Of a stretch of 35,000 nt of DNA, positions 1 through 21,383 are shown piece after piece. Source of the DNA: Halisarca cf. caerulea (Eukaryota; Porifera; Demospongiae; Chondrillida; Halisarcidae); the NCBI GenBank assembly GCA_963170055.1, contig CAUJGJ010000277.1:775901-810900 (forward strand), written 5' to 3'. The notes beneath the pieces were generated by a model that saw only the letters and a program-made list of their open reading frames with translations, made no database searches and was not told where the DNA came from. How positions within the stretch are numbered: position 1 is the first letter of the stretch; each line of letters begins with the position of its first letter. The translations under genes were made by a program, and so were the position numbers.

Positions 1-114
1 CCTTCCACTCCTCACCACTTGTACCCTCCACTCCTCAGCACTTGCACCCTCCACCTTCACCATTGGCACTCACACCATCTACACACAGTGGTATTCTTCA
101 GCCACAGGACTCAC

Positions 115-1628
115 CTGGGTACGTCTTACTGATGTTGGCAATGAACTCCGGTTGAAACCCAGCCACTATGGACCCACCCACTGGGACCATCAGATTCTTG
201 TCTGTACTCTGCACATATGCGTCCACTCTACCCACTCTATTTGCCTGCCAAATGTTCAGCATACAAACATGTGGTAAACCATAAAGGCAGTGAAACCTCT
301 ATAATAAGGACACCATTGGGACCGCAGTACACAGTCCTGTACAGTGGGACCTCTATAATGAGGACACCATTGGGACCGCAGTACACAGTCCTGTACAGTG
401 GGACCTCTATAATGAGGACACCATTGGGACCACAGTAAACAGTCCAGTGCAGTGGAACCTCTATAATGACGACATCGTTACGGTACACACACAAGAGCTC
501 ACCTCTTGAATGAGGTGCATACACTTAGTGGACTGCACACCATACGCGTTGTTGACGATGTGGGGGACTTCGTGCGCGGAGCAGATCCGAGCCACTTCAG
601 GTAACCTTCAAGAAAAGGTAAAGAACCACAAGAACATGCTTAAGCAGAAGAGCTTTCCCAGGATGCTTAGTACAGCTGTGCAGTGTGCGTCAATCCTATA
701 CAGTGGAACCTCTGTAATCCGACACCTCTATAATCCAACATTCTCTCCAATCCGACTATGTTATGAGGTACAGTCACCATGTTTGACTGTACTAAGAAGC
801 ACTGGATAATCCGACAACCTCTGTAATCTGACATCTAATTTCAGTCCCATGGAGTGTCGGATTATGGAGGTTTCACTGTATTTCATTGACTAGTAAAGTG
901 AAACCTCTATTGAAGGACACCTCCAAGTTGCAGCCACCTCTTTTAACAGGACACCACTACTCTGTCCCATTTGAAGTCCCTCACATTGACATGTGTACAT
1001 TTGAATTCTCTGAAATAAGGACACCTCCATATACAGGACAGCTTACTGTGGTCCCAGTAGTGTCCTTATTAGAGAGGTTTCAGTGTACAGGACAGCTTAC
1101 TGTGGTCCCAGTAGTGTCCTTAGTGTAGAGGTTTCACTGTACAGGGCAGCTTCTGTGGTCCCAGTAGTGTCCTTAGTGTAGAGGTTTCACTGTACAGGAC
1201 AGCTTACTGTGGTCCCAGTAGTGTCCTTAGTGTAGAGGTTTCACTGTACAGGACAGCTTACTGTGGTCCCAGTAGTGTCCTTAGTGTAGAGGGTTCACTG
1301 TATTCACAATCTGTGTACACATCAGTTTCTGTCGCACATGATGGGCCATAAGGAAGGAAGTAGAGTTCTGCTGTACCAAGATACCACAGAGGTGGGGAGG
1401 CCACCGACTGACTGATATGTGAACTGCACTGGGAGGAGAAACTCACTCGTCAAATGCTCTTGGAGCAAAGCAACTTGTTGTCGTCATAACACAGAGAATG
1501 GATTCTGGTCCAAGTTCAGTGATTTTCTCCTCGATTCCTTTTGAGTTTGTCCTCAGTTCATCTCCCTTCAAACAGTTCTCTATGACAACTGGCTCAAGCC
1601 CTATCACACAAGACTTAGGGTAGCGGAA

Positions 1629-1705
<77 letters not shown>

Positions 1706-2148
1706 ATGTGTGTGTGTATACTATCCAGTACAATCCACTGTCACCTGCTGTGATAATGGACTTGAAGCACGATTTCTGGTCAATTCTCTGCCATATTACA
1801 TACTTAGCCTTTGGCCTCTTCTGACGGAGGCTGAGCATGGTTATCACTAGGGCCATTCCAGTTGCCATTGGTAACAAGATGCAGCTGGAAGTAGACCCCA
1901 CTCCACATCTTTGAAAGAGATCAAGAACCATCTGATTGGTCAGTTTCATCAAGATGGAGGACCCTGCAGCTTTTGGTTGGACCTCAGATATGTCACCCGA
2001 CCTCCCAATTCCGTGACCAAACCTTCAGTACAAGGAGCATATTACTGGCTTGCATAATCAGTTAATATGAACTTCTGCAAACATACACACTTGCATATAT
2101 TATAAACACATACATGTAGCTGCATGCACACATAGACATGTATGCATG

Positions 2149-2211
<63 letters not shown>

Positions 2212-3215
2212 GAAATGTCTCCTAGCAACCATTCCAGACACAACTCTGGCCTCCCGCTCCCCCAGACCCACATTACCTATAAACATCAAAACAAGATGTA
2301 AACACAGTGCACGACAATCCTGGTGGTACTCATATTGTGGTGTCAACAGTTGACTCGCCTGCAAAGTTATTGCTATCCATGGCAGCCAACTCCTGTAGAA
2401 GAATTTCAATTCTCTCATCGCTCCATCCTTCTTCAGGCAGTTTACGCTACAAGTCGAGACAGACAGACTGGCAGACATAATAATATGTACATACGCACAT
2501 ACATACATACATACAGACAGACAGACAGACAAACAGACAGATGTGTGTGTGTGTGTGTGTGTGTGTGTTTTATACAGACACACACATACATACAAACATA
2601 CATACACGTATGTACAGATACACATACATACATACATACAGTCAGACAATCAGACAGCAATATCTGCATATGTATCCACAAATCACTAAAAAACACTAGA
2701 TCGTCTACTAAACATGGTCAAATTCCCATTCAACAGGTATTAGCCCTGCTCCTAAAGAATCTACAACGCTTTACACATCACTTTAGAGCAGTACACAAAG
2801 TGTTAGAGAAGGACAGGATTTTGAAACAAGACTAGGTCAAATTTAGGATGGGCTTGTGTTACACAATAGTTTGAATAATTACTCATATGTCCAGCATTCA
2901 CAATGTAAAAACACGAGCTGTCCATAAAATATTGTATAATGTACTTTTGAAGGGGGGGGGGGGGGGGTGGGGGGTAGGGATAGAAATACAGTAAATGACA
3001 TTGGAAATATTCTATGATACACACATAGCACACATCACCAGTGAAGTTGAGAGCACGTTTCTACACAGACCTAACATTATCCCTAAACACTCGCTCACTT
3101 GTTCTAAAAGTATCTGAATCTGTTTCTCGTGTATGCTTTTGGCCTCTCGGCCCTGTTTGACGTACGTCGTCGAAGAAATAAGTTTAGTAGCAGCCTCGTA
3201 GGATTTCTCGTTCAT
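115..3215 (-). CDS. SEPSECS: SEPSECS, O-phosphoseryl-tRNA(Sec) selenium transferase (5' part, seven exons)
   Basis: PLP-dependent enzyme that converts phosphoseryl-tRNA(Sec) to selenocysteinyl-tRNA(Sec), the last step of eukaryotic selenocysteine synthesis. Exons on the minus strand: 3215-3099, 2446-2359, 2276-2210, 2022-1745, 1600-1447, 605-503, 244-115. Phases join without a break for 312 residues; the gene continues beyond the left edge. Start ATG at 3215 opens [12 protein letters not shown], aligning with the known amino terminus. Visible family motifs: GLGEREARV (exon 3), the substrate loop [17 protein letters not shown] (exon 4), [10 protein letters not shown] and [18 protein letters not shown] (exon 5), [11 protein letters not shown] (exon 6), and [11 protein letters not shown] (exon 7), whose Lys is residue 285 and corresponds to the PLP lysine (284 in human). 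Intron 2 uses a GC donor. Introns 5 and 6 hold inverted 54-bp arrays. The gene is head-to-head with TTC1. The family identification is very secure; exon ends were inferred by eye. Confidence 0.96.
288..481 (+). repeat. 54-bp tandem array A (3.5 copies), SEPSECS intron 6
   Basis: The block beginning CAGTGGGACCTCTATAATGA recurs with starts 54 bp apart (cctct at 296, 350, 404, 458). The unit contains the CAGTGRAACCTC...GGACAC...GGGACC pattern seen at the ends of the inverted-repeat elements in this window. It is the reverse complement of array B at 1019-1300. Confidence 0.9.
701..878. mobile_element. MITE, pogo/Tigger-like ends, TA target duplication
   Basis: 178-bp element with imperfect 24-bp terminal inverted repeats starting CAGTGGAACCTC at 701 and ending in GAGGTTTCACTG at 878, about 21 of 24 positions paired, flanked on both sides by TA. 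There is no coding capacity. Assignment to pogo/Tigger-type is from the CAGT ends and TA duplication; no transposase is present. It lies in SEPSECS intron 5. Confidence 0.8.
1019..1300 (-). repeat. 54-bp tandem array B (about 5 copies), SEPSECS intron 5
   Basis: Units starting ACAGGACAGCTTACTGTGG begin at 1033, 1087, 1141, 1194 and 1248, so the period is 54 bp (one unit is 53). Each ends GAGGTTTCACTGT, the inverse of the element terminus. It is homologous, in opposite orientation, to array A. Confidence 0.9.
1631..1717 (+). repeat. (TG)n microsatellite, SEPSECS intron 4
   Basis: About 36 uninterrupted TG units followed by a short degenerate tail. In the sense of the gene it is (CA)n and fills most of a 144-bp intron. 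Confidence 0.95.
2152..2209 (-). repeat. (GT)n starting at the SEPSECS exon 3 donor
   Basis: In the sense of the gene the intron begins at 2209 directly with uninterrupted GT dinucleotides, about 29 units; the splice donor is the first GT of the tract. Confidence 0.9.
2461..2660. repeat. Composite CAGA/CATA/GT repeat cluster, SEPSECS intron 1
   Basis: Runs of (GACA)n, (CATA)n, (GT)n (2542-2568) and (CATACA)n alternate over 200 bp. Long open frames across it are translation of the repeats. Confidence 0.85.
2951..2967 (+). repeat. Poly-G tract (17 G)
   Basis: A homopolymer of about 17 G followed by TGGGGGG in SEPSECS intron 1 (C-rich in the gene sense). Length is prone to sequencing error. 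Confidence 0.8.
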
Positions 3216-3361
3216 CCTAAGGTAGTCGGTACGGATAAGATTATATTGTTTATCATGACTTTAAACTAGTATTAAAAACCACAAGCCTACATAATTTATT
3301 GCCGAATTCCACGTTATTAAATCTATATAAATTACATCTTCCTCTGTATGTATGTACTATT
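3216..3361. promoter_or_regulatory. Shared bidirectional promoter interval of SEPSECS and TTC1
   Basis: Only 146 bp separate the divergent start codons of SEPSECS (3215, minus) and TTC1 (3362, plus). The interval is AT-rich. It carries a TATA-like TATATAAA at 3324-3331 on the plus strand, about 30 bp before the TTC1 ATG, which would imply a very short TTC1 leader. Coordinate transcription is an inference from spacing. Confidence 0.5.
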
Positions 3362-6608
<3,247 letters not shown>

Positions 6609-6845
6609 TACTTGTAATTTGTTACGCCAGCAAAGGGGAAATGATTTGCATGTATGCACAACTACTTTTATTTGTTAAACTCAATTATATTGCTCAATTC
6701 CATGGTGAATTAATGTGTGCGGAGTATTATTTACTTGTGGTGTTTCAAGAATGGTGAGTAGCAGGGAAACGTCACATGATAGTCACATGCAGTGCTATGG
6801 CAGCCATGCAAAATGCTATGCATCCCTTTCAGATCAGATTTGTGT

Positions 6846-6982
6846 CAACACGTGGAACTCGGCTGGATGCTAGCAGAACCTCCATGACTCAACACGTGGA
6901 ACTCGGCTGGATACTTGCGGAACCTCCATGACTCAACACGTGGAACTTGGCTGGATGCTAGCGGAAATCTCCATGACTCGAC
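6846..6982 (+). repeat. 44-bp tandem repeat, three copies
   Basis: Copies containing CAACACGTGGAACTCGGCTG start 44 bp apart (cgtgga at 6851, 6895, 6939), with few substitutions. Located between the TTC1 and MVP stops. Confidence 0.88.
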
Positions 6983-7031
6983 ACCTATTGCTTTATACAC
7001 AACTGCACTTCCACACACTTGTGCATGCATT

Positions 7032-7162
7032 CAGTGAACCTTCTCTACTCCAACACTCAAAGGAGCTAGGAAAAAATTCACATTAGGAGAGGTTGTCAGA
7101 TTAGAATACTTCAATATGGTGACTGTACCTCATAAGATGGTGAGAAAATAGAGGTTTCACTA
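7032..7162. mobile_element. MITE, CAGTGAACC-ended, degenerate
   Basis: Starts CAGTGAACCTTCTCTACTCC and ends GAGGTTTCACTATA. The interior (TTCAATATGGTGACTGTACC) is homologous to the element at 12522-12663. About 131 bp. Confidence 0.65.
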
Positions 7163-7376
7163 TATACGGCTGTTGATGCCACACACAAGCACATACATGA
7201 AGGGTGCGTATATTGTACATTCATAATTCATAATTCGCATAAGAAGGGAATAGTCAATACCAATCTATCATATTTTACAAACCTAACAAGAGCCGAAGGC
7301 AATGTCAAATGTCTACTATTATCCAAGGAAATTACAGATCCACGGGACAGACAGAGTCATCAGCCACTCGTGTGCC

Positions 7377-16365
<8,989 letters not shown>

Positions 16366-16626
16366 AGTAAACGTAGCGTGTGGACCAGTTGAGAGCGGAC
16401 AGAAAGGGAGAGGATGACAGAGCAGACCTTATGCAGGACGTAGGAATCAGGAAGAAGGCGGAGCTACGAAGGTGACTGTGTAATCTGGAATCACGTGCAG
16501 ATCACCTGAACACAGTGGGCGGCAACACGGCGGTAAATTCAAAGTTGTGCAGCAACGCGGCAACGGGACGGGACGGCCGGAGAGAATTTCATCTCTGTTT
16601 ACTCCACTTCTAATGGCACATAAGCT
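16366..16626. promoter_or_regulatory. Bidirectional promoter interval of MVP and the Ig-domain gene
   Basis: This 261-bp interval separates two divergent start codons (MVP 16365 minus, Ig gene 16627 plus). It is richer in G+C than its surroundings around 16495-16590, with a CACGTG E-box at 16494-16499 and GGCGG/GGCGGC motifs nearby, and has no clear TATA box. Promoter function is inferred from position and composition. Confidence 0.45.
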
Positions 16627-18345
16627 ATGATTGTTTATTTAGTTTCTTGGAGTTTATTGAGTTGTAAGTTAAGCATTTATTTTGTAATTCGTTTCAGTGT
16701 ACCGAGGTCATTCTTTTCTTTATTAGTGCTAAGCTTAATTAGAGCAGGAGATAGTACCGAAAGTCGTCATACCGTTGCCATTACGTGTGAGTTGTCCTCG
16801 AACAAGGCTCGAAAGCGAGTTTTACGTTTACTCCTTTTGCAGCTTCTCCATCTTCGCAATGGGTGGCTCTCGGTTCAAAGGTTGATTTCTACTGCACTGC
16901 CTTGGGAAGTCCCCACCCCACCTATTATTGGAAGAAGAAAGGGTCCACCCTGTTACCACCAAAGGTTAAAGGACAGCACTCTAGCCACCTCGTTATTCCT
17001 GACATCGGACCAACTGATGCTGGGGAGTATTTCTGCACTGCAAAGAATCAATACAGTATCTCTCACTCCAGAAAGGCTTGGCTGCACATCCAAGGTATAA
17101 GGCAGTATATTCACCTCAGTAGGACTTACAGTCACACTGTGACAGTGGTGTTGGACTGTATTCTACTTCTCTCATTCTATAAATCCATGACATGACATAG
17201 CAGAGAGTTGTGATAAGTTCGTCAAGACTGCCTAGAACTGCCACTGCCGCTATTCCAGTATTATAGCATTGCTCATCTAGTATATCACTCCTCTGGGTGC
17301 ATTTGCAAGCCCAACATTGTTGATATCTCTACATATCCAGCTCACTTGTTGGTGGCCATTTTACAGCATTGTGCATAACCTGGTGTCTGGTATGTGATTG
17401 GGTATATGGTTACTGCATGAGCAACAAATCACTGTGTGCTCAGTTTGCACTACCCTATTGTTGTATTGCAGGGGGCATGAATTATAGCCTGCTTCATAAG
17501 GCATGCAAGACGGTGCATTGATATGCAGTAATTAATATCGTCTTTCAAACTTTGTGTTCCAGAAAGCAGCTCTTCTGATCCTGTGGATGAAGACCCTCCT
17601 CCGTTGCCTCCTGTACCAAAAGATGCTGTATTGAGTGCATTGTCTAATTCGGGTGACAGTGGCACACAGACTCATGTACATGCAGTGGCTATAGTTGTGC
17701 CTGTAATTTCAGTGGTAGTCTGCTTACTAGCTACCGTGGTGGCTGTATGTGTTTTGGTCAGCGTAAAAAGAAAGCGAGCAAGGTGTGTTTGCTAACATAT
17801 GGGCACATATGTACATGTGTGTGTGTGCGTGCGTGCGTGTGTGTGTGTGTGTGCGTGCGTGTGTGTGTGTGCATGCGTGCGCGTGTGTGTGTGTGTGCGT
17901 GCGTGTGTGCGTGCCTATGAATGTGTGAATTCGTGCATTCCTTTGTATTATATTTTACTGCTGTTCACAACCATAATGCAAACATGGTACATAAGTTAAA
18001 TATAGAAATATGTATTCTATAACTACAAAGGCAATATGCAATACTGCGTTAACAGACATTTCTCCTTGTACTGTTCATGTGTGCCTGAAGTTAACTCTCT
18101 TTCATGAAAGATATTTTAAATAATGTAGTACATATGTGTATTTTATTTCAGTCCATTAGGATCTGCTTGAGAATCTACTGGACTAGTAGGTCCACCATTC
18201 CCCAAGCAGATTAGATAATGATGCTCGTCTATGCAATTGGTTTACACTGTATAATTTCTTACTGCTTAGGTCCAAGAAGGTTCCCAGAAGAAGTACGCTT
18301 GATAGAGTTAGGAAACAATTCTTGTTAGATTTGGAAGATGTTTAA
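16627..18345 (+). CDS. Single-Ig-domain type I membrane protein, unrecognised family
   Basis: Four exons fit one reading frame: 16627-16786, 16843-17094, 17563-17782, 18270-18345, 235 residues. The first 40 or so residues are hydrophobic and may be a signal peptide or anchor. Exon 2 encodes one I-set-like immunoglobulin domain: Cys71 in VDFYC, Trp83 in HPTYYW, and Cys118 in PTDAGEYFC, with the D-x-G-x-Y-x-C signature. Exon 3 gives an acidic, proline-rich stalk ([11 protein letters not shown]) and a transmembrane segment at about 177-203 ([20 protein letters not shown]) followed by KRKRAR. Exon 4 gives a short basic tail ([16 protein letters not shown]) and stop. No kinase or other enzymatic domain is present. 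An adhesion or receptor role is inference. The start is uncertain: a gtaagt inside exon 1 at 16662 could act as an alternative donor. Confidence 0.68.
17815..17915 (+). repeat. GT/GC repeat, Ig-gene intron 3
   Basis: About 100 bp of GTGTGC-type alternating purine-pyrimidine starting about 30 bp after a gtgtgt donor. Confidence 0.9.
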
Positions 18346-18431
18346 AGACTCGGAAAATTAGAAATGTTTGGTAAACAACTTTGGTGCAAATCTGTGGCCA
18401 TGAATATCATTACTCTCTATGGCGATTGCAA

Positions 18432-19738
18432 ATGGCGTCCGATAGCAGCGAAGTTGGTGACGTTACCCGTGCCGACAAGTCGTGGCTGGAGGACACGGAA
18501 GAGCTATGTCTCCGGGGCAATGGACATGCAATGTTCACGCTCGGACAATACTACCTGGAGAAGTTGAAATTGAACAAAGCGATGGAATATTTTCATGCAG
18601 CAGCGAAGCAAGACGATGCACAGGCGTATTATCAGCTCGCTGTTGCGTACTATGACGGAATTGGGGTGGATGTTGACGTAGTGAGTTCAGCAGTGTTTCT
18701 ATGTTACTTATGTTAAAACTTTTCGTAGATTGACAAGGCAGTTATATTTCCTTGTTGTTCCAACTGAATGTATTGATTATTATGTATTTACTAACCCACA
18801 TCAGGCAAAGGGGTTTGAATACATGATGACTGTGGCTGAGAAGGGCTGTCCGCACAACCAGGACCTGCAGACTGTGGCTCAGTTCCGCATTGGGCAAGCT
18901 TACTACCAGGGGTATGGCGCCAAGCAGTCGTATGAGAAAGCCATCGAGTGGCTGACGAGGGCAGCCAAAGCTGGTAACTCTCCTGGCAGTGTCCAAGCCC
19001 AGAATATGCTTGGAATGTACTACTCCAGGCATGAATCACAGAATCTCAAAACGGTGTGTTGATATATGATGACACAAATGTGTGTGTACGTCTACTGGTG
19101 CTACATACGTGCCTTCCGTCAATGTTTAATTTCATTAGTTATTCAGATTTAGTAGCTAGTTACAACAAGTGCACACCTAGGCACGCTCATTATGTCCTGA
19201 ACTCCATGTTCACGAGAGAATACTCAATCATGATTTATTAGGTGCAGTTTATCACAATTTATCGGTTTAACAATAACATACTGTGTGTACTTTCATAAGC
19301 AGAAGAAGCAAAATTGGGTCAAGGGGCCATGCACAGAACTTGGCCAGTAATTTAGAGACTTAGTGGCCTTTAATGGTACTTCAAGGCTTCGGTTTTATAA
19401 ATGTTCTCCCACATATGGTTTTAGGTGCTATGTCTGAGAAATGAAGCTAAATACACATATTCCACATAAGATCCCACTACAGTTAGCCTTGTCAACCGGA
19501 ACCCCACCTGCCCGCATTTATTAAATGGAGGGCAGTTAGGGGTCTGGTTCACGAGACTAACTACATTTAGCCGAAGAAGCTGCCAAAATTGAACTACATT
19601 GTTCACCAGAGCCATGTAGAATAAGTTGCAAGTTATTAGGAAGCGTAACTGTAAAGTAACAGACAATTATGTTTCCCATTCAAAGGCATTTTCCTGGCAC
19701 ATAGAAGCTGCATTAAATGGATCAGCGGACTCAATGGG

Positions 19739-19797
<59 letters not shown>

Positions 19798-21383
19798 CTG
19801 GGATGGATAATGTTGGTTTTAGGCAGCCATGATTATTGTCTAACAAAATAGCCCAATCATCATGGATTACAGAGGTTCTACTGTACATCAGGGGTTTAAA
19901 ATAATTTGCATTCAAATTTTACTTGAGAATCTGCAAAATTAATGAGCAGCCTGTTCTATGTATAAGTAAAGAAGTGAGAAATTTACAAAGATCTATAGTG
20001 CTGTACAAAACTCACAAAACTATTGTGTGCTGCCTTGTGGTCAACTGATTGACTGCAGCGTCTCTTTGTCCACAAGCTGCTGTAGGACAGATGCTTCTCG
20101 ACGGCCATGGGTGCAAGCGTAATGACGAAGAGGGTTTAGAGTGGCTGAGGAAGGCAGCACATAGTGGCAACGTCTATGGTACAGCTCTGCTAGCTTTGAA
20201 TTACTTTAGAAAGAAGCTTTACTCAAAAGCCATTGAATGTGCCAATAGGTAAGCCTGTTACCCAACAGTTCCAAGTACCATTTGCTCATATTATGTGTAC
20301 TACGTACGTACCTTAGCATTCCTGCATGCATCCATCTGCACATCATGTTTTGCAGTTGTGTGAATGCATGTTCATTTGAGTATTTTGTTAAAATCAGTGA
20401 CGCATGTATATTTACCAACATGCATATAATTTTATAGAAGTAATAAATACAGTGAAGTTTGCTTAGTACGTACCTCAAAGTGGACACAAAACCAGTACTC
20501 ATAATCAGAGGTACTTACTATCAGGGTTGGTTTATGTACATGAGGTATACACAGGGACAGAATGAGGACTACTTGCTATCCAGGAGTGTGTACTAAACCA
20601 GGTACTTACTATCAGGGTTGGTTTATGTATATGAGGTATACACAGGGACAGAATGACAGTACTTACTAAGCCAGTTCTACTGATGCTGAAATAGCTGCTA
20701 TAGTTCTGTCTTTGTAATGTGCAACCACTTTTGTACTTTGGTTGCTTGTGTATCCCATCTCTGGGCAGCCTAATAGCAGTGTGTCATATTCACTCATGTT
20801 ATCCCAATGCTACACCGTTAGAGAAGGAGATGGTGACAGGAAGTGTGTTACATGAGAATGAGCTTACATACACTTGATCTGTGCTGGTGAGAGCGTGGGT
20901 ATACATTGCTCCTTTGATTCACCGTACATACACCAGGGTCGAGTAGCATGTAGCTATGTGAAACAGTGAACGTAGGTATTTCACTAACTGTTGGCCAATT
21001 GAATAGCCAACACTGCAGCAACAATTCTTCTCTGATACTTGATATGGCTTCTCCTCCACTCTACAAATTCCTAGAATTTGTGACATTCCCGATGTAAAGA
21101 AGATGGCCAGTGATACTGGGAGTGACGGCATCCTTGTGGGCAGGGGAGCTGCTGTGAGCTGCTTTGTGCTTGGTACGTGCCATCGTCTTGGAAGACTCTT
21201 ACCGCAGGATGCAGAAAGGGCAGCAATGTACTACAAGAAGGTGAGTGTGCATGTGTCAATGCAAGTAGATTTGAAGAGTGCGTGTATGTGTTTTGCCATC
21301 TTCTTGCCTTCATACAGGCTGCTCACTATGACAATGAAATTTCTCATGCTCTGCACCAAAAAGCTAAACTGGGTAACATTTGA
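18432..21383 (+). CDS. LRP2BP: LRP2BP, LRP2-binding protein (Sel1-like repeats, complete)
   Basis: Sel1/TPR-like adaptor related to vertebrate LRP2BP, which binds the cytoplasmic tail of megalin (LRP2). Six exons: 18432-18680, 18805-19053, 19686-19737, 20077-20248, 21075-21240, 21318-21383, 317 residues (vertebrate proteins are about 347). Repeats are clear: AQAYYQLAVAYYDGIGVD, AQFRIGQAYYQGYGAKQSYE, AQNMLGMYYSRH, GQMLLDGHGCKRNDEEGLEW, then GRGAAVSCFVLGTCHRLGRL and the terminal DAERAAMYYKKAAHYDNEIS. Spacing to the vertebrate protein is nearly gap-free, which fixed most boundaries. The exon 4 acceptor at 20076 was preferred over a cag at 20055-20057 because the latter adds seven residues. The start ATG at 18432 lies 86 bp after the Ig-gene stop. 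Intron 3 opens gttagt followed at once by (GT)n. Intron 4 contains an inverted-repeat element. Confidence 0.93.
19738..19796 (+). repeat. (GT)n at the LRP2BP exon 3 donor
   Basis: Intron 3 opens gttagt and runs immediately into about 26 GT units. Confidence 0.93.
20450..20682. mobile_element. MITE, second family, with internal duplication
   Basis: Starts CAGTGAAGTTTGCTTAGTAC, ends with the inverse TTACTAAGCCAGTTCTACTG; TA on the left. The interior ATGAGGTATACACAGGGACA occurs twice and is shared with the copy at 8712-8886. Lies in LRP2BP intron 4. Confidence 0.7.

Larger units (their letters stand above)
6609..7376. other. Interval between convergent TTC1 and MVP
   Basis: 768 bp holding both 3' untranslated regions, a 44-bp tandem repeat and one short inverted-repeat element. 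I see no additional gene and no canonical AATAAA signal. Confidence 0.6.

Noticed and set aside
288..1300. A single foldback transposon spanning both 54-bp arrays
   Set aside because: A conserved SEPSECS coding exon (503-605) lies between the arrays, and the left end lacks the TA flank. Two separate intronic arrays explain it better.
20055..20076. Alternative acceptor (cag at 20055-20057) for LRP2BP exon 4
   Set aside because: It would insert seven residues (ASLCPQA region) where the family alignment is gap-free; the acceptor at 20076 preceded by a pyrimidine tract fits better.
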